64,000 nucleotides of DNA from Stenotrophomonas sp. UBA2629. GTDB taxonomy: Bacteria; Pseudomonadota; Gammaproteobacteria; Xanthomonadales; Xanthomonadaceae. The translations under genes and the position numbers were made by a program. The stretch spans positions 1,203 to 65,202 of the forward strand of contig DEOB01000011.1 of assembly GCA_002359895.1 (NCBI GenBank), written 5' to 3'. The stretch's first letter is position 1, and every line of letters starts with the position of its first letter. This document shows, in pieces, positions 47,288 through 57,111 of the stretch. The notes beneath the pieces were generated by a model that was given only the letters and a program-made list of their open reading frames with translations, was not told the origin of the DNA and searched no databases.

Positions 47288-50200
47288 CGGACTCCTCGTT
47301 CTTGTTGCTGCCCTGCTGGCCAGGCACCACTACCTGGCCACCGTAGAAGTGGCGCATCAAGGCTTCATCCAGTGCTTTTTCTTCTGCGCTGCGCGCGCGG
47401 CGAACGCGTGGCGCAGGCTTTTCGGCGACCGGCTCGCGGGCCAACCAATCACGCAACTGCGCTGCCAACAGCGCCAACGCATCGCCCACTTGACCTTGGC
47501 GCTGCTGCGAATCCGTCAATGCACGCAGCAGCGGCGCGAAGTCCTGCACCGGCGCGGGGGCATCTGGTGCCGCAATCACCGGCGCCGGGCGTGCTGCAAC
47601 CGATTGCAGCAACGCCATAATCTGTTCCCACGGAACTTCCGGCGCGGCGGCAACCGGCGCTGCAGCAACCGGCGCATCTTCCACACGCAGGCCCTGCAGG
47701 CCGCTGGCAATATCGGCCAGCTGCGCAACTACACGCGCACCGGTGTCGGCGTCGTCACCGCCCATGGCTTTGCCACGCATGAAGTCACGTTTGATCTGTT
47801 CCCAACGGGCCAGTTGCGTGGCGTCCAGCACCTGGCGAAGTTCGGCGAGCTTGAGCAGGTTTTCTTCCGAACCGCTGGTCAGCAGCTGCGACTCACCCAG
47901 GTAGTGATCGGACACCAGCTGTTGCAGCTCGGCAGCATTCATCACCGGCGAGATCTTCTCCGACAGTTTGTTCATGTTGCGGTAGCTGCCCTGCAGCCGG
48001 AACGAGGGCTCCACACGGTATTTGTCCGACTGCGCGGCGCTGGTGATGTACTGCTGATTGACCCGATACACCACCTCGCGCACCTGCATCAAGCGCTCCA
48101 GCGTAGCGACAATCTCGTTGATCTCGGCACCGCTGTAGGCATGGCTCAAGGCATTGGTGGAGACCTCCTTGCCGCTGGCCTTTTCCACCAGCAGATAGAG
48201 ATCAGCCAGATCGCGCGTGGCCATCGGCGCAAGCACCTGGCTGGAGGTCAAGCTGTTTTCGATATAGCTGAGTTTGAAGGCCTCTTCCATGCCGCCGAGC
48301 ACATCGCCCAGGTTGTAGATGTCGGCACGGTTGGCCAGCATGTCCGGCACCTTGAATACTTCACCGGACTCGGTATACGGGTTGCCGGCCATCACCACGC
48401 AGAACTTCTTGCCCCGCAGGTCGTAGGTTTTGGTGCGGCCCTTCCAGATGCCCTCGATGCGACGCGTGCCGTCACACAGCGAAATGAATTTCTGCAGAAA
48501 TTCCGGGTGCGTGTGCTGGATGTCGTCGACATACAGCATGGTGTTGTTGCCCATCTCCAACGCGAGATTGAGCTTGAGCAACTCCTGCCGCGAGGTGGCA
48601 TCGGGCGCCTGCTCCGGGTCCAGCGAGCGCACCTCGTGACCCAGTGCCGGGCCGTTGATCTTCATGAAGACCAAGCCCAGACGATTGGCCACGTATTCCA
48701 TCAACGTGGTTTTGCCGTAACCGGGCGGGCTGATCATCATCAGCAAGCCCATCAAATCGCTGCGCTTGTTCTCGCCCACCGTGCCCATCTGCTTGGCAAG
48801 GTTGTCGCCGATGATCGGCAGATACACATCGTTGATGAGCTTGTTACGCACAAAGGAGCTGAGCGGGCGCGCCTGGAATTCGCTCAAACGCAGTGCTTCG
48901 CGCTCACGCGCACTGATGCGCTGACGCAACGCCTGGTAGCGCTCGAAGCCGGGTTGAAACTGCTGCCGGTGGGCCTGCCAACGGCCAAGGAAGTCGTCGA
49001 CCGACAGCTGCAGATGGCCGTCATGGATGCGCGGATGCTCGCCGAGCAAGCCGGCCGCGTCGGCAATCAACGTCACCTCGCGCACCTGGCTGCGCAGGTT
49101 GCGCTCCGCCAGCAGCATCGCTACCGCCTCGGGCACATAACCAGCCAGCGCAGCGAACTGCGGTTGCCCACACATCGCACGCAACCAATGCTCGGCCTGC
49201 GCCCACTGCAATGCCGGCCGTTTGGCCAGCTTCTGCAACGAGCGATCGAAAGCCTCGCCCTGCCCTGCCGCTTTGAGTTGCTCGCGCAGGCCGTTGACCA
49301 ACTGCCGCGCATAGCCGCTGAAACCAAACGTGGGCTCACCCGCCGCCAGTTCGGCGAGCAGGTATTCCGCGCCAATTGCAGCAGCCGCTGCATCGAACGG
49401 AAGTTCGTTCTCTGATTGGAACGTGGCCAGTGCCTGGGCGACCTCATCGCGCAATGCGTCCAGCCCTTCGCGCGCGCCAAACATGCGGGCAATGGCAAAT
49501 GCACCGGCGGCACGTTCCACCCATTGCGCCACGTCCTCACGCTTGCCTTCGCGCGACCAGAACAACAAGGCCAACGCACGCGAGGCCGGCGCATGCACCA
49601 AGGTGCCGGCCGCTTGATACAACGGCAATACCGCCTGCAGGATCAGCGTGGCATCGTGGTCGTGGATGCCTTTTTCGTAGCCCTCGCGATAACGCGGCGC
49701 GGCGAAATCGCGCACACGCTTGCCCAGTGCATCGGCCTGCGCGGCATCACGCAGCAGCTGATCCACACTCAAACCATCGCGCCCAAGAATGGCCGCATCC
49801 AGCACAAGCCCGGCCAGATATTCACCCCGGTACAACGTGGGCGATTCCGAATCCAAGGTCACCGGCCAGTAATCGCGCAGTGCTTCCAGCTCCGGATCAA
49901 CGATGGGTTCGTAATAGTCCGTGCCGGTCAGATGCACCGACAAACCATCGCCTCGCGGCAAAATGGTCAGATCCAACGATTGGGTGTTGACGCTGAAACG
50001 GTGGCGCCCCAGGCGGATCACATTGCCGCCGCCCTCAAACAGATCGCTGCGGTCGCGCAGCGTGCGCACCGCCTGGTCACGCACGCCCTTCAGGCGCGCT
50101 TCGACGTCGTCGGCCTTGACGCTGTCTTTATAGTCACGCAGTCGATCAGCCAATTCGCGCAACTTCAGAATCAGCGGGTCGCCGGCAAAGAACGCGTTGA

Positions 50201-52625
50201 GCTCATCTACCGTACCAAAGCGCTCAGTGCGTTTGGCCAAGCCATCCAAGATGCGATTTGCCGCATCCAACACCGACTGCGCTTTACGCTGCCGGGCATC
50301 CAGCAAGGTCTGCTTGTGCGACTCGAACGTATCCAGTAACTCCTCGCGCTTGTTGAGGATGTCACCAAGGAACTGTTCGTGTTCGCCGAACTGGCTCTCC
50401 AGCTCTTCCAGCTGAACCATCAGTCGCGACAGCTGTTCGTCAGCACGCTCGGGGTCGGTCGCCAACCCCAAGGCGCTGGTGATGGCCTGGCTGAACAACG
50501 AAAACTGCGCGCCAAACTGCGCGACCGCTTCGGCCGAACCAAGCGAACGCCGGCGCTGGTCGGCACGCGCGCGTGCCTGGTTCAACTTGGCGTAAATGCC
50601 GGAAATGGACTCCACCACGCGCGTGCGCTGCGCGGCATCATCCACCTTCAGGCTGGCCATCAGCTCCGAAAGCATGTCCAGCTCGCCGGACATGGCCTGC
50701 ATCTGCTCGATCTGCGTGGACAGCTGTTTGGCGGTCTGTGCCTGTTGGGCAACATTGTCCAACTCCTGCAGGCGCTCACCGAAAGGCTGCAGCGCCTTGT
50801 CGCTACCCAGGAATTCACCGGTGGCCACGCCGATGCGATCATTCGCGTCCTGCAGCGAGGCGTTCATCGCATCAATGGCCGCGACATCCACATAGCGGAA
50901 ATCACGTACCGTGAGCAGACGCCCACGCAGCTTGCCAACCTCACCCAGCACTTCAACAAACTCGCCAATCTTGGACCAGTTCTGCGGCTGCACGCGGCCC
51001 AGCAGGGTCTTGTGTTGGCCGGTGACTTCGGTCATGGCCTGCGCCGACTGCTTGCGGATGCTCTCGACTTTTTCGTACTCGTCGAGCATGGACTCGCCAG
51101 TCGCACTGATCTCGCGCAACAGCGTGGCGGCGCCTTCGCAGTTGGCGTCGTCCAGCCAATGGTGCGTATCAAACAAACGCCGGGCGTTGTGCGTCAGCAG
51201 TTCATAGCGCTGCAACGACACTTCGCGGCTGTCGATTTCACGGCCCATATCCAGCAGATTTGAGATGCCGCGCACCAGCTCGGCATTGCCGATACGCGCC
51301 ATGAAACTGGTGCCGGCGGGACGATGAGCGGCGAATTCGTCGCTGCTGAATGGCGTCTGCCAGACCTGCATCGGGTGGATGCGCGTGGGCTCTTGGTTTT
51401 CGGCATTGAACAGCACCATACGGCCATCACGCAGGAAGGCATAACCCAACCCGAACACCGGATTCTGCAACGCACGCTGGATGCTGTTGTAGACGAACAG
51501 CGCCGACTTGCCTGCCTCGCGCTCGTAGAAGATGTACAGCATGTCCTCGCCGTTGGGCGAGCGGATCGAGCGTTTGTAACGCATGCCCTGCATCGAGGCG
51601 TCGAACGCTTTGTGGTCGCCGTTCTGCAGGTAGTAGCCACCGGGGAAGATGATGCCGTGGTCGTCGGGTAACTGCACACATGCCTGGACGATGGCGTCGT
51701 TGCGCACCACCTTGCCGGTCAACGTGTTGTAAATAAGCCCGCGACAGACATCCTCGCGATACGGCTGCACTTTGAGCAGGATCAGCGAGCCCACCTGGGC
51801 GAACTCGATATCGGCATCGTCCACGGACTGCGTGCTGTCCTCGACCGGCTCGCTGTACACGCCCTGCCCGGTCTCGGTGTTGTTCTCCACCTTGATGGTC
51901 AGGTCGCCACCGGTGGTTTCCACGAAGATGGTGTCGAGAATGTTCAGGTGCGGGAAGCGCCCCGTCACCAACATGTCGCGGCTGGCGCGTGTCCACTCGA
52001 AATCAAACGGCGGCGGCAATGCGATATCGCGCTCACCACGTGCATCGATGTAGCTCAGCTCACCGGCCGAGGACAGCGACCAGCGGAACACCCGCACGTC
52101 ACTGCTGCGCTCACCAATCTGGAACGCGGCAAGCAGTTTGCCGTCGCGCACGATCAGCTGCAGCAGCCGCGCATGTTTGTAATAGGCGTAAAGCTCGGTG
52201 AAATCGTGCAGAAACCCCGGTTGGCCCAGGAAGCTGGTTTTCAGATCAACCGGTGTGACGTCGTAACCCTCGGCGCCTTCCACCATGCGGTACAGGCCAA
52301 ACACATCCTCCACGTGCGTCTGCGTCTTCAAACCGATGAACACGTTGTAGCCGAACAGCAGCAGGTCGTCGCCCACCTGCACGACATCGCGGCCAACGCT
52401 GTTGTTCTCGGTGCGGATGCGGAAACGGCCGGTCACTTCCATGCGACTGTCGCCAAACTCCTGCAGGCGCCGTTTGTTCAGCGCCTCGACCACCTGCTGC
52501 AGGCGCGCACCTTGATCGCTCAATCGCTTGCGCAGCACCTCATAGGCGCCGCCTTGCGCCACCGCCTGGTCGGCAATGGAAGCGGCATCGGTCGAAGCTG
52601 CGGAGTCCTGGTTTGTATCGGCCAT
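47277..52625 (-). CDS. giant AAA+ ATPase of the DUF3686 'DNA repair ATPase' type
   Basis: The 1782-residue protein has an N-terminal region (about 20-470) rich in beta-propeller-like repeats, corresponding to the DUF3686 family often labelled ATPase involved in DNA repair. A long coiled-coil stretch (about 470-870), a middle domain and an AAA+ module follow: Walker A PPGYGKTT near 1297, Walker B MLYVDDIQ near 1362 and sensor-like VMAGNP near 1410. The C-terminus is Ala/Pro-rich then basic and acidic. I take the ATG at 52625 (AGGGAA upstream) over a GTG 21 codons earlier. It stands between the flotillin and TelA-like genes. The DNA repair label is historical; the context suggests membrane stress. 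Confidence 0.85.
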   Translation of the reverse strand: MADTNQDSAASTDAASIADQAVAQGGAYEVLRKRLSDQGARLQQVVEALNKRRLQEFGDSRMEVTGRFRIRTENNSVGRDVVQVGDDLLLFGYNVFIGLKTQTHVEDVFGLYRMVEGAEGYDVTPVDLKTSFLGQPGFLHDFTELYAYYKHARLLQLIVRDGKLLAAFQIGERSSDVRVFRWSLSSAGELSYIDARGERDIALPPPFDFEWTRASRDMLVTGRFPHLNILDTIFVETTGGDLTIKVENNTETGQGVYSEPVEDSTQSVDDADIEFAQVGSLILLKVQPYREDVCRGLIYNTLTGKVVRNDAIVQACVQLPDDHGIIFPGGYYLQNGDHKAFDASMQGMRYKRSIRSPNGEDMLYIFYEREAGKSALFVYNSIQRALQNPVFGLGYAFLRDGRMVLFNAENQEPTRIHPMQVWQTPFSSDEFAAHRPAGTSFMARIGNAELVRGISNLLDMGREIDSREVSLQRYELLTHNARRLFDTHHWLDDANCEGAATLLREISATGESMLDEYEKVESIRKQSAQAMTEVTGQHKTLLGRVQPQNWSKIGEFVEVLGEVGKLRGRLLTVRDFRYVDVAAIDAMNASLQDANDRIGVATGEFLGSDKALQPFGERLQELDNVAQQAQTAKQLSTQIEQMQAMSGELDMLSELMASLKVDDAAQRTRVVESISGIYAKLNQARARADQRRRSLGSAEAVAQFGAQFSLFSQAITSALGLATDPERADEQLSRLMVQLEELESQFGEHEQFLGDILNKREELLDTFESHKQTLLDARQRKAQSVLDAANRILDGLAKRTERFGTVDELNAFFAGDPLILKLRELADRLRDYKDSVKADDVEARLKGVRDQAVRTLRDRSDLFEGGGNVIRLGRHRFSVNTQSLDLTILPRGDGLSVHLTGTDYYEPIVDPELEALRDYWPVTLDSESPTLYRGEYLAGLVLDAAILGRDGLSVDQLLRDAAQADALGKRVRDFAAPRYREGYEKGIHDHDATLILQAVLPLYQAAGTLVHAPASRALALLFWSREGKREDVAQWVERAAGAFAIARMFGAREGLDALRDEVAQALATFQSENELPFDAAAAAIGAEYLLAELAAGEPTFGFSGYARQLVNGLREQLKAAGQGEAFDRSLQKLAKRPALQWAQAEHWLRAMCGQPQFAALAGYVPEAVAMLLAERNLRSQVREVTLIADAAGLLGEHPRIHDGHLQLSVDDFLGRWQAHRQQFQPGFERYQALRQRISAREREALRLSEFQARPLSSFVRNKLINDVYLPIIGDNLAKQMGTVGENKRSDLMGLLMMISPPGYGKTTLMEYVANRLGLVFMKINGPALGHEVRSLDPEQAPDATSRQELLKLNLALEMGNNTMLYVDDIQHTHPEFLQKFISLCDGTRRIEGIWKGRTKTYDLRGKKFCVVMAGNPYTESGEVFKVPDMLANRADIYNLGDVLGGMEEAFKLSYIENSLTSSQVLAPMATRDLADLYLLVEKASGKEVSTNALSHAYSGAEINEIVATLERLMQVREVVYRVNQQYITSAAQSDKYRVEPSFRLQGSYRNMNKLSEKISPVMNAAELQQLVSDHYLGESQLLTSGSEENLLKLAELRQVLDATQLARWEQIKRDFMRGKAMGGDDADTGARVVAQLADIASGLQGLRVEDAPVAAAPVAAAPEVPWEQIMALLQSVAARPAPVIAAPDAPAPVQDFAPLLRALTDSQQRQGQVGDALALLAAQLRDWLAREPVAEKPAPRVRRARSAEEKALDEALMRHFYGGQVVVPGQQGSNKNEESGES

Positions 52626-52725
52626 CGGTTGTTCCCTGCCATGGCGCCGCGCGGCCTGTCGGCCAGCAGTGCGAGCACCATCATTCACGCCAGTGCCGCG
52701 ATAACGCCCGGCACCTCGATTTCAC

Positions 52726-52748
52726 GCCCAGGCACGGTGTGCCCGGGC
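52726..52748 (-). other. hairpin between the flotillin and ATPase genes
   Basis: GCCCAGGCAC (52726-52735) and GTGCCCGGGC (52739-52748) form a 10-bp stem with one G-U pair (read on the minus strand) and a 3-base loop, 10 bp past the flotillin stop. No T-run follows. It may stabilise the upstream message or lower read-through into the ATPase gene. Confidence 0.45.
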
Positions 52749-52758
52749 GCGTACTCAC

Positions 52759-54762
52759 TCAGCCCGCGTCGGAGCCACGACTGGCAACCTCGGTGGCGAT
52801 CTGCGTGCCCGCCTTGCCGCGCGTGCCCGCATTCACACCGAGAAAGCGCTGCATTACTTCCTGCACGATCGGGCTCTTGTCGGCCAGGCCTTCGATCGAG
52901 CGGCCCAGCGACATCGCCTTGACCAGGTTCTCGAACATGCCGCCGTCGCCGCCCACCAGGTCGATATCGGCATTGCGCAATGCGCTGGCGATGACCTCTG
53001 CATTTTCCTTGGAGACTTCCTTGCCGGCATCCAACGTTGCCAGCGCGTGCTTCAGGCTGGAATCCAGGGTCATGCGGAACTCTTCGTGGCCGCGTGCGGT
53101 TTCGCCCAGCGAATCAATCGCCTGGAACTTGCGGGTCAGGCCTTCGGCCTCGGCGCTCAGCTTCTTCTCGATGACCGAAGCCTCCGCCGAACCCAGCGTC
53201 TCAGTGGCCGTGGCTTTGGCGCGGCCCATCTGCTCTTCGCCCAGCGCGCGTGCGGCCAACTGCTCGGCCAGCACGCGGGCTTCGGCGCTGCCCTGCTTGA
53301 AGTTGGCATCGGCCATGGCATCGACCACACGGGCCTCGGCAATACCCACCTTTTCAATCGCCAGCGCACCGGCTTCCTTGACCTGCGCATCGGCCAGACC
53401 CGGCGCCGCACGCTCGGCGCGCAGGCCTTCAGCCAGTGCCTTCTTGGCCTCGGCCTGCTTGCCGGCCGCGTCAAACTCGGCCTGCGCCAGCGTGGTGATT
53501 TCCACCGCGCGATGCTTGGCCGCAGCCTCGCTGGCCTCGGCTTCCTTGACCTGCTTGAGCAGCGCTTCCTGCGCCTTGGCCTCGGCTTCCAGAATGGTGA
53601 CCTGCTTCAGGCGATCGGCCTCAGAGACCTCGCGCACTTCCTTGATGCGCTCTTCTTCCTGCGCCACGGTTTTGTCGATGGAAATGCGCTCACGGGTGAT
53701 GTTGGCCACATCCATCTTGCCCTGCTCGACCACCTTGTCGCGCTCCACGCCCTGCAGCTGTACTTCGCGATCGGTGGTGACCTCTTCCAGCTGACGGGCA
53801 CGGGCCACGCGCTCGACTTCGATGGCGACGGCACGCTGGCGGTTCTGTTCGGCCACTTCCACTTCGCGCAGACGGTTCTGTTCGCGGATGTCGATCAGCT
53901 GCTGCGCTTCAATGCGTGCGTTTTCGGACAGCTGGCGCTGCTCTTCCTGCACCTTGAGCGTTTCGGCCTCCTCACGCGCGCGAATGGTTTCCACCTCGCG
54001 CTTCTGGCGCGCTTCGGCCTCGGCCTGCTGCCGCTCCAGCGCCAGGGTGGCTTCTTTGGCTTCCACGTTCTTCTTGGTGATGGCCAGGCGCTCGTTCTGC
54101 GCAAGGTCGTTGGTGATCACGTTCTGCGCGGCGGTCAGCTCGGTGATCTTGCGGATGCCTTCGGCGTCCAGAATGTTGCTCGGGTCCAGCAGCGACTTGG
54201 GTGTCTGTTCCAGGTAATCAATGGCCACGTCTTCCAGCGCGTAGCCGTTCAGGTCGTTACCGATCACCGCGATGATCTCGTCGCGGAATTCCTGGCGCTT
54301 CTCGAACAGCTGGGTGAAGTCGAATTTCTTGCCCACCGTCTTCAATGCTTCGGAGAACTTGGCATTGAACAGTTCGTCCACCGCGTTTTTGTCGGAGGCA
54401 CGGTCAGCGCCGATGGCCTTGGCCACGCGCAGCACGTCGGCCTGGGTTTCGTTGACGCGCAGGTAGAAGGCCACGGTGATGTCAGCGCGCATGTTGTCGC
54501 GGCAGATCAGGCCTTCCTTGCCACGGCGGTCCACCTGCAGCGTGATCAGGCTGATGCGCATGTGCTCGGCGCGGTACAACACCGGAATGATCAACGCACC
54601 GGTGAAATGCACCTTGGGCATGGAGCTCATGTCGTTGACGATCAGCGCGGTGCCCTGGTCGACCTTCTTGTAGAACGCTTTGAACAGGCCTGCCAGCCCC
54701 AGGAAAAACACCAGCAGAATGCCTACGCCAATAACGAATGGGGCTAGAGCAGTGAGAGTCAT
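52759..54762 (-). CDS. yqiK: flotillin / SPFH-domain protein, YqiK-like
   Basis: The 667-residue protein has one N-terminal membrane helix (about 5-27), an SPFH/PHB domain (about 30-200), a very long charged heptad region (about 210-480, rich in Glu, Arg and Ala) and a C-terminal flotillin domain. This is the YqiK/flotillin-1 type, which oligomerises at the inner membrane and organises lipid microdomains. The start shares one base with the upstream OB-fold gene (TGATG) and has GGAG about 10 bases upstream. The flotillin-OB-fold pairing is as in E. coli yqiJ-yqiK. Confidence 0.93.
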   Translation of the reverse strand: MTLTALAPFVIGVGILLVFFLGLAGLFKAFYKKVDQGTALIVNDMSSMPKVHFTGALIIPVLYRAEHMRISLITLQVDRRGKEGLICRDNMRADITVAFYLRVNETQADVLRVAKAIGADRASDKNAVDELFNAKFSEALKTVGKKFDFTQLFEKRQEFRDEIIAVIGNDLNGYALEDVAIDYLEQTPKSLLDPSNILDAEGIRKITELTAAQNVITNDLAQNERLAITKKNVEAKEATLALERQQAEAEARQKREVETIRAREEAETLKVQEEQRQLSENARIEAQQLIDIREQNRLREVEVAEQNRQRAVAIEVERVARARQLEEVTTDREVQLQGVERDKVVEQGKMDVANITRERISIDKTVAQEEERIKEVREVSEADRLKQVTILEAEAKAQEALLKQVKEAEASEAAAKHRAVEITTLAQAEFDAAGKQAEAKKALAEGLRAERAAPGLADAQVKEAGALAIEKVGIAEARVVDAMADANFKQGSAEARVLAEQLAARALGEEQMGRAKATATETLGSAEASVIEKKLSAEAEGLTRKFQAIDSLGETARGHEEFRMTLDSSLKHALATLDAGKEVSKENAEVIASALRNADIDLVGGDGGMFENLVKAMSLGRSIEGLADKSPIVQEVMQRFLGVNAGTRGKAGTQIATEVASRGSDAG

Positions 54763-55445
54763 CAGTGGATCTCCTTGTCATCTGAAACTTGGGAAATGGA
54801 TTCGTTCAACACGGGCAGTTCGGCGTCGCCGACCACCAGGTAATGATTGTGTTCACGCACATAATCGAGCAGGCGGATGCGGTCTCCGCGCACATAGCGC
54901 CGGCCGTCATGGCTGCGTACCTGCAGGATCAGGCCGGCGCCCCCGTCATCAACCTGCGCGTAGCCGCGCTCGGCGGTGACATCCGGTGAGCTCACCTGCC
55001 CGGCTTTGCCGAGAATGGATTCCTGCTCTACCGGGCGCAGCTTCATCAGCAACCGGCGGATGGGCCGCAGCACCCACGAGGAGACCGCTGCACCGGGAAC
55101 CAGCGCAGCAATGGCCACGGCGCTGCCGATGCCCCAGCGCAATGGCGCGGGCAAGGCCTGGAGAAAGAAGAGTTGGATCAGGTAGGTGATCGTCCAGCCA
55201 AAGAAAGCCAGCAACAGCACGACCAGCATGGTGGGCGCCCCACCCAAGCCCAGCCGCGCGAACATTGCCGCCAGGCCGGTGGCACCGTCATCAGCGGAGT
55301 GGAAATCGGCACCGTCACCGCTGCCAATGCCGCCGTCATCGACTATCCCCGTGGCGGCCAGCATCCAGTAGATCACCGCAAAGCAAAGCACGACGCTATA
55401 CGGCAGCGTCGGATATGACAGCACTACGTCCAGAAATTTCGCCAT
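54762..55445 (-). CDS. yqiJ: OB-fold membrane protein, YqiJ-like
   Basis: The 227-residue protein has three to four hydrophobic segments in its first 130 residues (about 10-32, 70-95 and 105-128) and a C-terminal beta-rich OB-fold-like domain (about 140-225). Such NfeD-related proteins occur with flotillins and are thought to partner them. It is the first gene of the five-gene cluster, 178 bp after trpF, with AAGG upstream of the ATG; a TATGAT hexamer in that gap could be a -10 but has no good -35. Confidence 0.88.
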   Translation of the reverse strand: MAKFLDVVLSYPTLPYSVVLCFAVIYWMLAATGIVDDGGIGSGDGADFHSADDGATGLAAMFARLGLGGAPTMLVVLLLAFFGWTITYLIQLFFLQALPAPLRWGIGSAVAIAALVPGAAVSSWVLRPIRRLLMKLRPVEQESILGKAGQVSSPDVTAERGYAQVDDGGAGLILQVRSHDGRRYVRGDRIRLLDYVREHNHYLVVGDAELPVLNESISQVSDDKEIH

Positions 55446-55623
55446 GCACCCTTTCCATGTGGCGCTCGGCTACCGTGCGGCTCGCCCTCTTCCATCGTGG
55501 AAAAGCGCGGGCAGTCCCCGCAGGCATCCGTGCATTCGCCCTTGCCGCATCATAAGGGATTGACCCTGTTCGAGGGGCATCAGAACACCCAGCCCGCCAA
55601 GCACAATGGCCTGCTCTTCGATT

Positions 55624-56295
55624 TCAGCCTGCCGCTTCAGCAGTGTCGGCAGCAGCGTCTGCCCGGCGCACCTCTTCCACGAACAGGCGCATCTTGTAGC
55701 CATCCTTCAGGCCCGGCGCCGACTCGATGCCGCTGGAGACATCGACCCCCCAAGGCTGGGTGGCAAGAATGGCGTCATGTACGTTTTCCGGGCGGATACC
55801 GCCGGCCAGCAGATACGGGCGGTGCACACCGGCCGGTATCCGTGACCAGTCAAAGGCCACACCGGTACCGCCGCTGCCGCCCTGCGCGTGACTGTCGAAC
55901 AGAAACCCCGCGGCATGCGGGTACATCTGCTGCAGCCCGCGCACGGTGACCTCCGCGCCGCCGCCCATCGCGATGGCCTTCAGGTACGGCATGTTGAAGC
56001 TGCGACAGAAGGCGTCGTCCTCGTCGCCATGGAACTGCAGCAACGTTGGCCGCACGGCACGCAGGACTTCGCGGATTTCTTCACGGTTGTTGTGCTGGAA
56101 CAACGCAATCACATCCACCATCGGCGCGATGGCCTGGCGCATGGCCCGGGCTTCGGACGGCGCCACCCGGCGCACGCTGCCCTTGGCGAAGATGAAGCCG
56201 ATGGCATCCACCCCCAGCTCGCTGGCCAGCCGGATGTCACCGGCACGGGTCATGCCGCAGAACTTGATGCGGGTACGGAACAGGGTACGGCTCAT
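55624..56295 (-). CDS. trpF: phosphoribosylanthranilate isomerase
   Basis: TrpF performs the Amadori rearrangement of phosphoribosylanthranilate in tryptophan synthesis. The 223-residue TIM barrel has the catalytic C13 (KFCGMTR), the QFHGDED motif and the phosphate-binding end (GVDVSSGIESAPGLKD). It overlaps truA by 4 bp, the truA-trpF order known from Pseudomonas. Confidence 0.97.
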   Translation of the reverse strand: MSRTLFRTRIKFCGMTRAGDIRLASELGVDAIGFIFAKGSVRRVAPSEARAMRQAIAPMVDVIALFQHNNREEIREVLRAVRPTLLQFHGDEDDAFCRSFNMPYLKAIAMGGGAEVTVRGLQQMYPHAAGFLFDSHAQGGSGGTGVAFDWSRIPAGVHRPYLLAGGIRPENVHDAILATQPWGVDVSSGIESAPGLKDGYKMRLFVEEVRRADAAADTAEAAG

Positions 56296-57065
56296 AGCGT
56301 CACCTCCGCCGGCAATTGCCAGACATCAGGATACAGCGGGCCGACGAACACCAACCCCTCCGGCTGGGCGGTAGGTCCAGCCAGATTGCGATCGCGCCCG
56401 GCCAACAGCTCGCCGATCCACTCCTCCGGCTTTTCGCCGGCGCCCACCATCAGCAGCGAGCCGACAATATTGCGCACCATGTGATGCAGGAAGGCATTGG
56501 CCTGCACCTGCACTTCCACCACATCGCCCTCTCGGTGTACCGAGATCGCCTGCAGGTTGCGTCCGGCGCGTAGGGCCTGGCACTGCGAGCTGCGGAACGC
56601 ACTGAAGTCGTTTTCGCCCATCAGGAACTGGGCTGCACGATGCATGGCGTCAGCATCCAGCGCGCGCCGCTCCCAGCTCAGCGTCTGCCGGTACAGCGCC
56701 GGGCGCACCTGCCGGTTCAACAACCGGTAGCGGTAACGCCGCGCCCTGGCCGAGAACCGCGCATGGAAATCATCGGCAACCGGCACACACCAGCGCACGC
56801 ACACCGAGGGCGGCAGCCGTGTGGTGGTACCCAGCACCCAACTCCGTGGTGGACGCTCGATGGGGCTGTCGAAATGCACCACCTGGCATTCGCCATGCAC
56901 ACCGGCATCGGTACGACCGGCACAGATCACGCTGATCGGCGTATTGGCCACCGACGACAACGCGTCCTGCAGCGTCGATTGCACACTCACACGGCCGCTT
57001 TCACCGAGCTGTTGCCAGCCCATGAACTCGCTGCCGTCGTATTCCACGCCCAGCGCGTAACGCAT
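56292..57065 (-). CDS. truA: tRNA pseudouridine(38-40) synthase
   Basis: TruA modifies positions 38-40 in the anticodon arm. The 257-residue protein has the catalytic D53 in CAGRTDAGVHG, and the RYRYRL and HHMVRNIVGSL motifs. The ATG at 57065 has GAGG about 10 bases upstream; a TTG two codons earlier is an alternative. Confidence 0.97.
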   Translation of the reverse strand: MRYALGVEYDGSEFMGWQQLGESGRVSVQSTLQDALSSVANTPISVICAGRTDAGVHGECQVVHFDSPIERPPRSWVLGTTTRLPPSVCVRWCVPVADDFHARFSARARRYRYRLLNRQVRPALYRQTLSWERRALDADAMHRAAQFLMGENDFSAFRSSQCQALRAGRNLQAISVHREGDVVEVQVQANAFLHHMVRNIVGSLLMVGAGEKPEEWIGELLAGRDRNLAGPTAQPEGLVFVGPLYPDVWQLPAEVTL

Positions 57066-57111
57066 CTTCAAACCTCTTGTTTACAGGCGCCACAGAACGC
57101 GGCAAGCCCAC

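Noticed and set aside
47202..49415. Plus-strand open frame of about 740 codons opposite the giant ATPase gene
   Set aside because: It lies antisense to the Walker-motif region of the ATPase and has no motif of its own.
52626..52688. GTG start 21 codons upstream in the ATPase gene
   Set aside because: No ribosome binding site precedes it; the ATG at 52625 has AGGGAA at good spacing.
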